From assembly GCF_001293565.1 (NCBI RefSeq), contig NZ_JXMU01000027.1, positions 1-53,757 on the forward strand: a stretch of DNA of 53,757 bases, written 5' to 3'. Each line of letters starts with the position of its first letter. Position 1 is the first letter of the stretch. The notes under the pieces were generated by a model. That model was not told the origin of the DNA, made no database searches, and saw only the letters and a list, made by a program, of their open reading frames with translations. The stretch comes from Ahrensia marina. Lineage in GTDB: Bacteria > Pseudomonadota > Alphaproteobacteria > Rhizobiales > Rhizobiaceae. Shown here one piece after another: positions 34,908 to 44,110 of the stretch. The translations under genes and the position numbers were made by a program.

Positions 34908-35380
34908 GCCGGTGGATCAACCATGTTCTAAACCGCCTATCATATGAGCGCGAATTATTGGGGCCGGTTGCGCGTAGCTTTTCCCTCGCCTCGCGTGGAT
35001 CGATTTTCAGTTCTTTGCAAAGCTGCTTCAGCGTGATGATTTCTATGGTCGTGGGTTGTCTCCTTCTGGTTGGACATGCCAATCGATAAGACAGCCACAG
35101 AAGATGTGTCAGGGATAGCCCCAGACAGTCTTTAGCTTTTCTCAATTTGCTGCTATCATTTGCTTTCAGGCGAAAGACGCATTCGTGCTGGGGCTGGGTT
35201 AGGTTTGATTTTAACCGATGTCTTTTCGCGTCCTGACGAACAAACACATAGAAAATCTTGGTGCCAGAAGTCGAAACTCTGACATGCAAGCCTTGCACCT
35301 TGGCATCACGAACCTCATAGCAGCTTGATTGCTGCAAACTTTAACGCTTCGATTAATTTGGTTGTGAGTGTCTTTTTCAT
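34891..35380 (-). pseudogene. Tyrosine integrase N-terminal fragment fused to other remnants
   Basis: From the ATG at 35380 the start reads MKKTLTTKLIEALK. After a one-base frameshift near 35338 it continues as YEVRDAKVQGLHVRVSTSGTKIFYVFVR. This is the arm-DNA-binding (DUF4102-type) start of P4-like tyrosine integrases. The catalytic domain is absent. Further on, ITLKQLCKELKIDPREAREKLRA is readable, a different phage/plasmid-type small-protein segment. The stretch is therefore a mosaic of broken pieces. It shows that an integrative element once sat here, with its integrase at the edge next to the imu cassette. Confidence 0.7.
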
Positions 35381-35519
35381 GCACCCGTAATAAGACACCC
35401 AACATCCGCGTGTCAGGGTATGGTTTGGGGCAAGGTGAAAAGAATTCTTTGGTCCGAGTTTAGGATTTTTTGCAATACGGCAGACCCATTTCCCATTTTC
35501 AATAAAAGACTCGCAATGA

Positions 35520-35534
35520 GAACAAAATAAGAAC
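35520..35534 (-). promoter_or_regulatory. LexA box (SOS operator) of the imuA-imuB-dnaE2 operon
   Basis: GAAC-N7-GAAC on the + strand is the direct-repeat GTTC-N7-GTTC box of alphaproteobacterial LexA on the other strand. It ends 28 bases before the imuA start, a good place to block RNA polymerase, so the cassette should be DNA-damage inducible. Confidence 0.88.
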
Positions 35535-35562
35535 ATAATCACATTCCGATTACGGAGATGAG

Positions 35563-36435
35563 ATGAGTTCCAGTTCTTTCAAACAGCTTTATCTGGCCGG
35601 TGGCATGAATGAGAGGCGGCGTAAGTCGTCGCTCAGTGTTGCCTGCGCGAATGATCTGGAAAGCACCCAAGACAGTTCGCAGCAACAGACGCCTTGGAAG
35701 CTGGGTATCGAGCGAATTGACGAATTTTTGCCCTCATTCGGCCTCTCGCAATCAGGGCTCCATGAGATTGCACCGCTCAAAACGAGTGACATGCCCTGTT
35801 TGACCGGTTTTGTTTTCGGGCTTTTATCTCGGTTGCAAACAGACAAACCTATTATCTGGTGCATCACAGCCAGTCAGATCGGCGATTATGGGCACCCTTA
35901 TGCGTTCGGCTTGTCACGTTTTGCTGTTTCTCCGGCGCAGATCATTTTTGCCAAGGTCACCAAAGACAAATCCTTGCCTTTTGCGATGGAAGAGGCGCTC
36001 AAGACTGATGGTGTCGGCGCTGTTATTGGAGAAGGGCCGAGGCCGTGCTTTACCGGTTCGCGCCGTCTGTCGCTGCTTTGCAAAACACATCAAACGCCGT
36101 GTCTGTCCATGACAACAGATAGCCATGCCAGCAATGGCTCTTCCGCTCTAACCCGCTGGCAGGTCGCCCCGCAGCATGGCGTGGAAGACCCGCGTGACCC
36201 TTACGGACCGGGCTTACCGACTTGGGCTGTTGCATTGCCACGAGTGCGCTACGGCAGAACCATGCCTGCGCTGGACGATCAAAACGTTACACAAAACAAA
36301 AAAACCAACTACCCATGGAGGATTGTATGGGATGACCAGACGCTTTCTTTTAGTGAGGCTTCCGTTTTTTCCAGTCGAGCGCTTTTTGAAAGTTCAGCGC
36401 CAAACCGCGAACCGCCAAAAGCCTTGGTGGGATGA
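35563..36435 (+). CDS. imuA: ImuA, RecA-like mutasome protein
   Basis: A 290-residue protein of the ImuA/SulA-related family with the conserved LGIERIDEFLPSFGLSQSGLHEI segment (about 47-69), where RecA-type proteins have their lead to the P-loop; a full Walker A is not present. The C-terminal TWAVALPRVRYGRTM and WRIVWDDQTLSFSE are family-typical. ImuA works with ImuB and DnaE2 in SOS-induced translesion synthesis. The gene starts at the ATG at 35563 behind GGAG and overlaps imuB by about 100 bases. Confidence 0.9.
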   Translation: MSSSSFKQLYLAGGMNERRRKSSLSVACANDLESTQDSSQQQTPWKLGIERIDEFLPSFGLSQSGLHEIAPLKTSDMPCLTGFVFGLLSRLQTDKPIIWCITASQIGDYGHPYAFGLSRFAVSPAQIIFAKVTKDKSLPFAMEEALKTDGVGAVIGEGPRPCFTGSRRLSLLCKTHQTPCLSMTTDSHASNGSSALTRWQVAPQHGVEDPRDPYGPGLPTWAVALPRVRYGRTMPALDDQNVTQNKKTNYPWRIVWDDQTLSFSEASVFSSRALFESSAPNREPPKALVG

Positions 36436-37990
36436 AAACACCAATACGAAAAAAGAAGAAACAAACAAAGGTCCGCTTGTTCTTGTTACACATGGTGCCA
36501 AGGGAACGCGCATCTCTGCGCTTGGGCCAGACGGTCTTGCTGAAGGTCTGTGGACCGACATGAAGCTCAATGATGCGCGCGCCATGCTGCCTGATCTGCA
36601 AGTCAGAAATCATGATGTGGTCGCCGACCGGCTTTTGCATAATCGCCTTGGCCTGTGGATGCTGCGCTATAGCCCAAGCGTTGCCTTGCAGGGCGAAGAC
36701 GGTTTTGTGCTGAATATAACCGGCTGTGCGCATTTGTTCGGCGGTGAAGTGGCGATGGCGCACGATATTCAAAGTCGATTTTCTGCGATGGGTTTTACCT
36801 GTCGTCTTGCTTTTGCCGATACGGTGGGTGCTGCGCTTGCGCTTGTTTCGTATGGTGCAGATGATGTTCATATTCTGCCACGACAACACAACCCGAATAG
36901 CCTCGACAATTTGCCGGTTGAAGCCCTGCGGCTGAATGATGAAACCGTCACGCTTCTCAAACGATTGGGCTTGAAGTTGATTGGAGACGTGCGCTGCCTG
37001 CCACGGTCCGCGTTGGAACGCCGGTTTCGCGCTTCCAAGAAATCTGAGACCAAAACCAAGATCACTGGATTGACACAAGCGGTGCAGTGGCGACTTGACC
37101 AGCTGACAGGCAGCATTACCGAGCCGCTTGATTACATCACCGAACCACAGGCTTTTCGTGCCACAAAGCAATGTCCGGCTTTGGCTTTGGAAACCGGCGC
37201 TGTGGAAATTGCGCTGGATGAACTGCTGCCGTCGCTTTGCGAGCAATTGCGCACTGCTGGCATGAGTGCAAGACGGTTTCGACTTACAGGATACCGCGCC
37301 GATGGCGGTATGAGTTCCGTGTCAGCTCGTCTGTCCGCACCTGCCAACAAGCCTGAAAACATCAAACGTCTCTTCAAGGACAAATATGAGCGGATAGATT
37401 GCGGGTTTGGCATTGATCTTTTTGTGTTGGAAGGCTTGCTGGTCAGCCCGGTTTCAGAAGTGCAGCCCGATATGGAGGCACCGGACAATGCAGCCCTTGC
37501 CACTTCATCACTGGCCGGTTTTGCTGATGTTGTGACGAACCAATCAGCGCAGGACAGTGTTGTGCGCTTGGTCCCAAATGAAAGCTATGTGCCGGAGCGC
37601 GCCCAAAGACAGGCGCCGGTCAACATCATTGCGGATTGGGATGCGTGGAAATCTGTGCAACCCAACTGGGCGCTACGCCCTTTGCGTCTATTCATAAGAC
37701 CGGAACCGGCGCAAGTGACGGCAGAATTGCCAGACAGCCCGCCGATGCAGTTCGTCTGGCGCAAGCGACTTCGCAAAGTTGTGCGATCACGCGGGCCGGA
37801 ACGCATTTTGCCGGAATGGTGGAAGGACAATTTCAAGACCAAGCGGAGCGCGGCATTTCGTGATTATTACGATGTCGAAGACGCAGATGGGCTTCGATAC
37901 TGGCTGTTCCGCTCAATAAAGGACGAGCCAACCGAAGACGGTGATGAGATGGTGCGCACCATCAACTGGTTTGTGCATGGGCTTTTTTAG
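36332..37990 (+). CDS. imuB: ImuB, Y-family polymerase-like mutasome hub
   Basis: A 552-residue protein from the ATG at 36332, which has GGAGG upstream; the longer frame reaching back into imuA is not credible. It has the Y-family layout (palm part at 1-240, VTLLKRLGLKLIGDVRCLPRSALERRF as the thumb HhH near 200-228). The N-terminal catalytic Asp of DinB-type enzymes is missing: RFLLVRLPFFPVERF stands where DMDAFF would be. This is normal for ImuB, which bridges the beta clamp and DnaE2. Two bases separate it from dnaE2. Confidence 0.92.
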   Translation: MTRRFLLVRLPFFPVERFLKVQRQTANRQKPWWDENTNTKKEETNKGPLVLVTHGAKGTRISALGPDGLAEGLWTDMKLNDARAMLPDLQVRNHDVVADRLLHNRLGLWMLRYSPSVALQGEDGFVLNITGCAHLFGGEVAMAHDIQSRFSAMGFTCRLAFADTVGAALALVSYGADDVHILPRQHNPNSLDNLPVEALRLNDETVTLLKRLGLKLIGDVRCLPRSALERRFRASKKSETKTKITGLTQAVQWRLDQLTGSITEPLDYITEPQAFRATKQCPALALETGAVEIALDELLPSLCEQLRTAGMSARRFRLTGYRADGGMSSVSARLSAPANKPENIKRLFKDKYERIDCGFGIDLFVLEGLLVSPVSEVQPDMEAPDNAALATSSLAGFADVVTNQSAQDSVVRLVPNESYVPERAQRQAPVNIIADWDAWKSVQPNWALRPLRLFIRPEPAQVTAELPDSPPMQFVWRKRLRKVVRSRGPERILPEWWKDNFKTKRSAAFRDYYDVEDADGLRYWLFRSIKDEPTEDGDEMVRTINWFVHGLF

Positions 37991-37992
37991 CT

Positions 37993-40900
37993 ATGAGTAG
38001 ACCGCCCGAAAATCCACCCATTGCCTTTAAACGATCCGACACAATATCTGTGCCAAAATCGGCATCGAATGCGCCCGCCTATGCCGAATTGCAGTGTATG
38101 ACCAATTTTTCGTTTCTGCGCGGCGCATCGCATCCCGGTGAGATGGTTATTCAAGCCAAAGCCTTGGGACACACAGCCATTGGCATAGCTGACAGTAACA
38201 CATTGGCGGGAATGGTACGTGCGCATTCTCAGGCTAAGAAAGAGGGCATTCAACTGCTGGTCGGTAGCCGCATCGACTTGGCCGATGGCCTGTCTTGTCT
38301 TGTGTATCCGACCGATCGTGCGGCCTATGGGCGGCTATGCAAACTATTGTCCGACGGCAAGAGGTCTGCACCCAAAGGCGAATGCCATATTGAACTCTCC
38401 GATCTTGCAGGCTGTGCCAAGGGCCAGATTTTGATCGTTCCGCCGCCTGATGACTTTGATGCACGATATGACGATCTGACAACCATGGTGGGTCAGCTTA
38501 ACGCGGCCAAACCGGCAGGCATCTGGCTAGCCATGCACTGGTTGTTCCATGGTGATGACCGCAAACGTATGCGTGCCATTGCCGCCTTTGGCAAAGCATG
38601 TGATGTCCCACTGGTTGCGACCAACGCGCCCCTGTATCACGCGACCGAGCGCCGCGAATTGCAGGATGTTGTCACTTGTATCCGCGAAGGCAGAAAAATT
38701 CATGAGGCCGGGTTTTTACTGGAAGCCAATGCCGAGCGTCATCTGAAAACACCGCAGGAAATGGCTCGGCTCTTTAAGGACTATCCCGAAGCGTTAGTGG
38801 CAACGCAGGAGATCGTCGCGCTCTGCAAGTTCTCTATGGATGAACTCAAATACAACTATCCCAACGAACCGGTGCCACCCGGCAAGACGGCGCAGCAACA
38901 TCTGGAGGACTTGGTTGCCGATGGACTATCAGCGCGCTTTTCTGGCTCTGTGCCGGACAAGGTGCAAAAGCTGATCGATAAGGAATTGGCGTTGATTGAT
39001 GAACTCAAATACGCCCATTATTTCCTGACCGTCCATGACATTGTCGCTTGGGCCAAAGATCAGGACATTTTATGTCAGGGGCGTGGCTCCGCTGCCAATT
39101 CTGCCGTTTGCTACTATCTTGGTGTGACCGCCGTTGACCCGATGCAATCCTCGCTTCTGTTTGAGCGTTTCTTGTCCAAGGAGCGAAAAGAGCCGCCCGA
39201 CATTGATGTCGATTTCGAGCATGAGCGCCGTGAGGAAGTCATCCAATATGTCTATGAACGTTATGGGCGTGCGCGTGCTGCCATAGCCGCCACCGTTATT
39301 ACCTATCGTCCCCGCTCAGCGGTGCGCGAAGTCGGCAAGGTCATGGGGCTATCCGAGGATGTGACCAGCGCGCTGGCGTCTACCGTTTGGGGGTCATGGG
39401 GCAAGGACATACCCGAAGACCAGATACGTGAGGCCGGTCTGGATATTGCCGACCCGCTTCTGCAAGCCACCATGAATCTGACACAGCAATTGCTCGGTTT
39501 TCCGCGTCATCTTTCACAGCATGTCGGTGGCTTTGTGCTGACCGAAGACCCGCTTGAAGAACTCGTGCCTATCGGCAATGCGGCGATGGACGAGCGCACA
39601 TTCATCGAATGGGACAAAGATGACATTGACGAACTCGGCATTTTGAAAGTCGATGTGCTGGCGCTCGGAATGCTCACCTGCATCGCCAAATCTTTTGCGG
39701 AGATCAAACAACACTATGGCCTGACCTACAATTTGGCGACCATTAAACAGGAGGACGATCAGGTTTATGAGATGATACAACGCGCCGATACGCTTGGCGT
39801 GTTCCAGATCGAAAGCCGGGCACAAATGAACATGCTGCCGCGTCTGAAACCAAAAAACTTTTATGATCTTGTGATTGAAGTGGCGATTGTGCGCCCCGGA
39901 CCCATTCAGGGCGATATGGTTCATCCCTATTTGAAGCGCCGCGATGGTATTGAGCCGGTTGTCTATCCGTATCCAAAGAATAAGCCCGAACGCAAAGATG
40001 AGCTCTACAACATATTAAACCGCACATTAGGCGTGCCGCTTTTTCAGGAACAGGCCATGCAGATCGCCATTGATGCAGCTGAGTTTTCACCGGAAGAAGC
40101 CAACAAGCTGCGCCGTGCGATGGCAACCTTCCGCAATGTCGGCACCATCCATCTGTTACAAGAAAAGATGGTCAGCCGGATGATTGCCCGTGGCTACGAT
40201 CCTATCTTTGCCGACAACTGTTTTGAGCAGATCAAAGGCTTCGGTTCCTACGGCTTTCCTGAAAGTCATGCGGCCAGCTTTGCGCAACTTGTCTATGTAT
40301 CCTGCTGGATAAAGCACTATTTCCCCGACGTGTTTTGTGCCGCGCTATTGAATTCGCAACCCATGGGCTTTTATGCCCCTGCGCAGATCGTGCGTGATGC
40401 GCGCGAACACAGCGTTGAGATTTTACCTATCGACATCAATCACAGCTATTGGGACAACACGCTGGAAAGCGAGTGCGAGGACGGGCGCTATGCCGTGCGT
40501 CTCGGCTTCAGGCAGGTGTCCGGCCTGTCAGAAGATGTGATGACCGCATTTACTATTCGCCGCAAATGCCATCTTTCATCACCGGATGAAGCACGGCGTT
40601 TGACTGGCTTGACCATCGCCAATCTTGAAAGGCTGGCCTCTGCCGATGCCATGCGCTCAATGGGTCTGGACCGCCGCGAGGCGTTGTGGGCTGTGCGTGG
40701 TATGGGCAGTGATGATCAGATGCCGTTGTTTGATGCGGCGGATACAACCTCTCTGGGTGAAGACCCGAGCGTGCAGTTGCCACAAATGCCATTGCGTGAG
40801 CATGTTGTGGCCGACTACCAGACACACCGCCTGTCGCTCAAAGCCCATCCCATGCAGTTACTGAGGCCCATTTATAGGCGCGGCATCAAAAGCAATGACC

Positions 40901-41589
40901 CGAAGCATGCATGGCGCAAACCCAAACGCACAGTTCTTGCAAAAGAGCTATTCCAGACACGCGACCGAACATGGGTGACAGTCGCAGGTGTTGTTCTCGT
41001 GCGCCAGAAACCGGCAACGGCCAAAGGTGTAGTCTTCATCACGCTGGAAGATGAAACCGGCACCGTCAACATTGTCTGCTGGTCAAAACTGATGACAAAA
41101 TACCGACGCACAATCATGGCTGCGCGTCTGATGGCCGTGCGCGGACAAGTGCAGCGTGAAGGCGATGTCATCCATGTGGTTGCCCATGAATTGATCGACC
41201 GCACCCATGATCTTGATACGCTGTCAGATGATGAGTTCGAGTTGCAGTTCGCCAATGCCGACCACGTGAAATCACCACTTCCGGAAACAACGTCCGCACA
41301 CCGGAAACTATCACGCATGGCAGCGCGGGGCGAAACGGCAGAGAGCGATGTGGCGAATTTTGACGACAAATCCCGCCGCAATCCCGGCGCGTCGGGTTTT
41401 GGGAAAGCGAAGAATGCGGACATTATCCCGTTGTCCAACGCCGATGAAGTCAAAAACCCGCAGGATGACCGGCGCGGTCTACCGGTTCTTGTCAATGAAT
41501 GCCACAAGCCGCGCAAACCTGCCGTCGTCAATCAGGGCCGCCACCCGCGCAATGTACGCATCATCCCCAAAAGTAGGGATTTTCATTGA
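37993..41589 (+). CDS. dnaE2: Error-prone DNA polymerase III alpha subunit DnaE2
   Basis: A 1198-residue C-family polymerase. The N-terminal PHP domain begins YAELQCMTNFSFLRGASHPGEM and ADSNTLAGMVRAH. The catalytic PDIDVDF motif is at 402-408 (D403, D405), GRGSAANSAVCYYLG precedes it, and later come HLSQHVGGFVL, RPGPIQGDMVHPYL and GSYGFPESHAASFA. An OB-fold near 985-1060 (GVVFITLEDETGTVNIVCW) and the C-terminal HPRNVRIIPKSRDFH are DnaE2 hallmarks. It is somewhat longer than the family norm (about 1,050-1,150) through its tail after 1,080. It carries out SOS mutagenesis with ImuA and ImuB. Confidence 0.96.
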   Translation: MSRPPENPPIAFKRSDTISVPKSASNAPAYAELQCMTNFSFLRGASHPGEMVIQAKALGHTAIGIADSNTLAGMVRAHSQAKKEGIQLLVGSRIDLADGLSCLVYPTDRAAYGRLCKLLSDGKRSAPKGECHIELSDLAGCAKGQILIVPPPDDFDARYDDLTTMVGQLNAAKPAGIWLAMHWLFHGDDRKRMRAIAAFGKACDVPLVATNAPLYHATERRELQDVVTCIREGRKIHEAGFLLEANAERHLKTPQEMARLFKDYPEALVATQEIVALCKFSMDELKYNYPNEPVPPGKTAQQHLEDLVADGLSARFSGSVPDKVQKLIDKELALIDELKYAHYFLTVHDIVAWAKDQDILCQGRGSAANSAVCYYLGVTAVDPMQSSLLFERFLSKERKEPPDIDVDFEHERREEVIQYVYERYGRARAAIAATVITYRPRSAVREVGKVMGLSEDVTSALASTVWGSWGKDIPEDQIREAGLDIADPLLQATMNLTQQLLGFPRHLSQHVGGFVLTEDPLEELVPIGNAAMDERTFIEWDKDDIDELGILKVDVLALGMLTCIAKSFAEIKQHYGLTYNLATIKQEDDQVYEMIQRADTLGVFQIESRAQMNMLPRLKPKNFYDLVIEVAIVRPGPIQGDMVHPYLKRRDGIEPVVYPYPKNKPERKDELYNILNRTLGVPLFQEQAMQIAIDAAEFSPEEANKLRRAMATFRNVGTIHLLQEKMVSRMIARGYDPIFADNCFEQIKGFGSYGFPESHAASFAQLVYVSCWIKHYFPDVFCAALLNSQPMGFYAPAQIVRDAREHSVEILPIDINHSYWDNTLESECEDGRYAVRLGFRQVSGLSEDVMTAFTIRRKCHLSSPDEARRLTGLTIANLERLASADAMRSMGLDRREALWAVRGMGSDDQMPLFDAADTTSLGEDPSVQLPQMPLREHVVADYQTHRLSLKAHPMQLLRPIYRRGIKSNDPKHAWRKPKRTVLAKELFQTRDRTWVTVAGVVLVRQKPATAKGVVFITLEDETGTVNIVCWSKLMTKYRRTIMAARLMAVRGQVQREGDVIHVVAHELIDRTHDLDTLSDDEFELQFANADHVKSPLPETTSAHRKLSRMAARGETAESDVANFDDKSRRNPGASGFGKAKNADIIPLSNADEVKNPQDDRRGLPVLVNECHKPRKPAVVNQGRHPRNVRIIPKSRDFH

Positions 41590-41777
41590 TGCCTCATTTA
41601 ACAGGCAACTTGTTTATGAAACCTCGCCGGGTGTCATATGGGTTCTCAAATGATTGATCTGCATTGCGCCCACATAAAACACTATGCAGAAAAATGGCTC
41701 TTTCAACTCCATGAATTTCAAACACTTTGCAGACCAATTGAGATAATTTGCGCCTAGACATAGCGCCATTTAGACTC

Positions 41778-41820
41778 AATCATAATCCGCGTGTTGGGGG
41801 TTCAAGTCCCTCTGTCGCTA
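41778..41820 (+). pseudogene. 3' fragment of a CAU-anticodon tRNA (possible att remnant)
   Basis: The sequence ATCATAATCC with CAT in the anticodon position, then a variable loop, a T-arm (GGGGG-TTCAAGT-CCCTC, one wobble) and the 3' acceptor strand TGTCGCT plus discriminator A match the 3' half of an alphaproteobacterial tRNA-Met type gene. The 5' half (D-arm, acceptor 5' strand, left side of the anticodon stem) is not there, and CCA is replaced by CTG. It therefore cannot fold into a tRNA. Such 3' pieces are left by integrases that target tRNA genes. The flanking 190 bases on each side, from the dnaE2 stop to tRNA-Leu, show no gene. Confidence 0.65.
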
Positions 41821-41976
41821 CTGCCCTTAACAATGAACCCGGGTTAATTCGACTTGTTTAGCCTATACATTTACTAAACCAGACTTATGAACGGAGTTGC
41901 AAAGGTGGACTGATGGGTGGCTTTCCCAGCGCCCTTGTCTTTATTGCATTGAAAAATTAACAGAAATTACGATGAA

Positions 41977-42061
41977 TGGTGCCCCCCGCCGGAATCGAAC
42001 CGGCACTCCCGAAGGAACGGGATTTTGAATCCCGCGCGTCTACCAATTCCACCAGAGGGGC
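41977..42061 (-). tRNA. tRNA-Leu(CAA)
   Basis: An 85-base gene including encoded CCA. The acceptor arm is GCCCCTC / GGGGGGC (one wobble), the D-arm contains GGTAGACGC, the anticodon stem is CGGGA / TCCCG with loop TTCAAAA (anticodon CAA, reading UUG), a long variable arm (TTCCTTCGGGAG) marks it as class II, and the T-arm is CCGG-TTCGATT-CCGG. It is complete and probably functional. Confidence 0.95.
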
Positions 42062-42221
42062 ACATAAATCGGCATTGACAGCGCGCTTCCTACGCCTGAC
42101 ATGTTTGCACGTCAAGCATTAAACCGGATTTCCGTAACAGGTTTGTGCGCTGTCAACGCAGTATTATTGTTTGTGCTGTATGAGCACGCCATATTCGGCA
42201 TAACGATGATAGAGGATCACC

Positions 42222-42857
42222 ATGTACACACAGAGCGAACCGCGCGGCGCGTTCGATAAAATCGAACATGTTCTGCTTTCCAAAAGCGCTTTGCCTGAAG
42301 GCGGTCACGCGGCGCATATTTCACTTGGTGATCTAAGCGATGGCATGGAAGAGCGTGCTTTCGGGCTATTGCTTTTGCTTCTGGCTCTGCCGTGCGGACT
42401 GCCATTTGTTTACGGGTTGCCGCAGCTTGTGGCTTTGCCGATGCTTGTGCTGGTTTATCAAATGGCCAGCGGCCGCCGTTCGCCTTGGTTGCCTGAAACG
42501 CTTCGAAAGCGAAAACTGCCGGTTCAATCCTTTTTAAAACTGGTGGCCAATACGCGGCGCTATGCAGGGTGGCTTGAACGGCTTGCCCATGCACGTCTGA
42601 TTTCGATGACCAGTCCGCGCGGCATGCGTCTTGTTGGCGCGTTGCTGCTTATTCCATGTGCGTCTATTCTGGTTCCGTTGCCATTGACCAATACGGTGCC
42701 CGGCATCGCGGTGGCGGTGGCAGCCGCAGGTTTGATTGAACGCGATGGTGTTTTCGTCGGGCTGGGTATTGTGGGTGGCCTGATCTGGGTTGCGCTGTTG
42801 GTGATTGGCGGGCCTGCACTCGTATATTTTGTTATTGACTGGTTGCTTATTCGCTGA
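42222..42857 (+). CDS. exoD: ExoD family membrane protein
   Basis: A 211-residue inner-membrane protein of the exopolysaccharide-synthesis ExoD family. The opening ISLGDLSDGMEERAFGLLLLLLALPCGLPFVYGLPQLVALPML is the conserved core, with further hydrophobic segments at about 137-155, 158-178 and 184-208 (TNTVPGIAVAVAAAGLIERDGVFV). ExoD affects polysaccharide production and stress tolerance in rhizobia; its mechanism is not settled. AGAGGATC precedes the ATG. A dsbB-like gene follows 30 bases later, possibly on the same message. Confidence 0.9.
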   Translation: MYTQSEPRGAFDKIEHVLLSKSALPEGGHAAHISLGDLSDGMEERAFGLLLLLLALPCGLPFVYGLPQLVALPMLVLVYQMASGRRSPWLPETLRKRKLPVQSFLKLVANTRRYAGWLERLAHARLISMTSPRGMRLVGALLLIPCASILVPLPLTNTVPGIAVAVAAAGLIERDGVFVGLGIVGGLIWVALLVIGGPALVYFVIDWLLIR

Positions 42858-42887
42858 AATGACACGGGCTGAAACGGAGCTTTTTGA

Positions 42888-43406
42888 ATGCTGAAAGAAA
42901 GTGTAGGACGTGCGCAGGTTATAGGAAGCGCATTTATGGCCGCTGCCATGGCCGCCGTGGTGGGCACTGCCATTGGATTTGAGCGTATTGGCGGTTACAT
43001 TCCGTGCAAGCTGTGTCTTGAACAGCGCATCCCCTATTATGTCGGTGTGCCGATTGCACTTATCGGCCTTGTTGCGGCTATTATGAAATGGCCGGGTGTT
43101 ATTTCCCGTATCGCCCTAATCATTGTCGGGTTGCTGATGGCCTACAGCCTGTATCTGGGCGTTTTTCACAGCGGGGTTGAATGGGGCTGGTGGCCGGGAC
43201 CGCTTGATTGCAGCACAAGTTCGACGAGCGGTCTGACGACTGACGCAAGTGATTTGCTAGGCGCAATTGACGTGCAGAAGCCGCCAAGTTGCGACGAAGC
43301 CGCAGGGCGCTTTCTCGGTCTTTCCTTTGCCGGATGGAACGTGATCGCAAGCTTTGTTTTGGCGCTTGTCGCGTTTAAAGCAGCCTTTGCCAAAAATAAT
43401 GGCTGA
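42888..43406 (+). CDS. Disulfide bond formation protein, DsbB family
   Basis: A 172-residue membrane protein with four hydrophobic segments. The redox pair near the end of helix 1 is C40-x2-C43 (IPCKLCLEQRIPYY), and the second periplasmic pair is C108 (WWPGPLDC) with C135 (PPSC). These are the four cysteines needed to pass electrons from DsbA to quinone. The length is typical for DsbB. It converges on an HNH nuclease gene nine bases away, with a small AAAAGCTTTT palindrome between them. Confidence 0.9.
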   Translation: MLKESVGRAQVIGSAFMAAAMAAVVGTAIGFERIGGYIPCKLCLEQRIPYYVGVPIALIGLVAAIMKWPGVISRIALIIVGLLMAYSLYLGVFHSGVEWGWWPGPLDCSTSSTSGLTTDASDLLGAIDVQKPPSCDEAAGRFLGLSFAGWNVIASFVLALVAFKAAFAKNNG

Positions 43407-43415
43407 TAAAAGCTT

Positions 43416-43973
43416 TTAGGGCTCCAGTTCGACATCCCAATAAAGATAATCCATCCAGCTCTCATGCAGATAGTTGGGCGGAAACTTCCGGCCATTATTG
43501 TGCAGATTATGAACCGTCGGCTGATAGGGCATCGTGCGTGGATGCATGTCTGTTTTTGATGGCATCCGACCGCCTTTGCGCAAATTGCATGGCGAGCAGG
43601 CGGTAATGATGTTCTGCCAAGTCGTTTGCCCGCCAAAGCGGCGCGGTATGAGATGATCAAAAGTCAGATCATTCGGGCTTCCGCAATATTGGCATTGAAA
43701 TTCATCGCGTAGAAAAACGTTAAAGCGGGTAAAGGCTGGATAAAGCGCGGGCTTCACATAGTCTTTCAGGCTTATAACGCTTGGCAGTTTCATGGATGAG
43801 GATGGTGAATGTACCGCATGTTCATATTCGGCGACAATGTTCACGCGATCCAGAAAAACGGCTTTAATGGCTTCCTGCCATGACCAAATAGACAGCGGAT
43901 AATAACTCAGCGGCCTAAAATCTGCATTGAGCACCAAAGCGGGCAATGCCTCCGGCTTAACCGCGATTGTCAA
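43416..43973 (-). CDS. HNH endonuclease family protein
   Basis: A 185-residue protein. The N-terminal ALVLNADFRPLSYYPLSIWSWQEAIKAVFLDRVNIVAEY is the lead typical of a widespread housekeeping HNH family. The nuclease core is CQYCG, then LTFDHLIPRRFGGQTTWQNIITACSPCNLRKGGR, with two CxxC zinc pairs (CQYC, CSPC) and the catalytic His in DHLIP. No partner or methylase is nearby, so it is not a restriction system. Confidence 0.92.
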   Translation of the reverse strand: MTIAVKPEALPALVLNADFRPLSYYPLSIWSWQEAIKAVFLDRVNIVAEYEHAVHSPSSSMKLPSVISLKDYVKPALYPAFTRFNVFLRDEFQCQYCGSPNDLTFDHLIPRRFGGQTTWQNIITACSPCNLRKGGRMPSKTDMHPRTMPYQPTVHNLHNNGRKFPPNYLHESWMDYLYWDVELEP

Positions 43974-44110
43974 TTTTCGACCCTCATCGTTTTCCGTTCT
44001 TTACACAGCTTATACTAAGCGGGTTATGACAGGAATGTGAAGCGTTTGGTTTTTAGGGCTGAAAATAGTCTAAGTCATTGTTTTGTAATGGATATACGTG
44101 TTTTCTCACG

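Noticed and set aside
29306-35563. A CRISPR array or cas genes in the island
   Set aside because: No regularly spaced direct repeats and no Cas-like proteins were seen here or elsewhere in the window.
41778-41820. A functional tRNA gene at this position
   Set aside because: The 5' half, the D-arm and the CCA-compatible end are missing, so it cannot fold as a tRNA.
43416-43973. HNH protein as part of a restriction-modification or defence system
   Set aside because: It belongs to a common housekeeping HNH family and has no methylase or specificity partner nearby.
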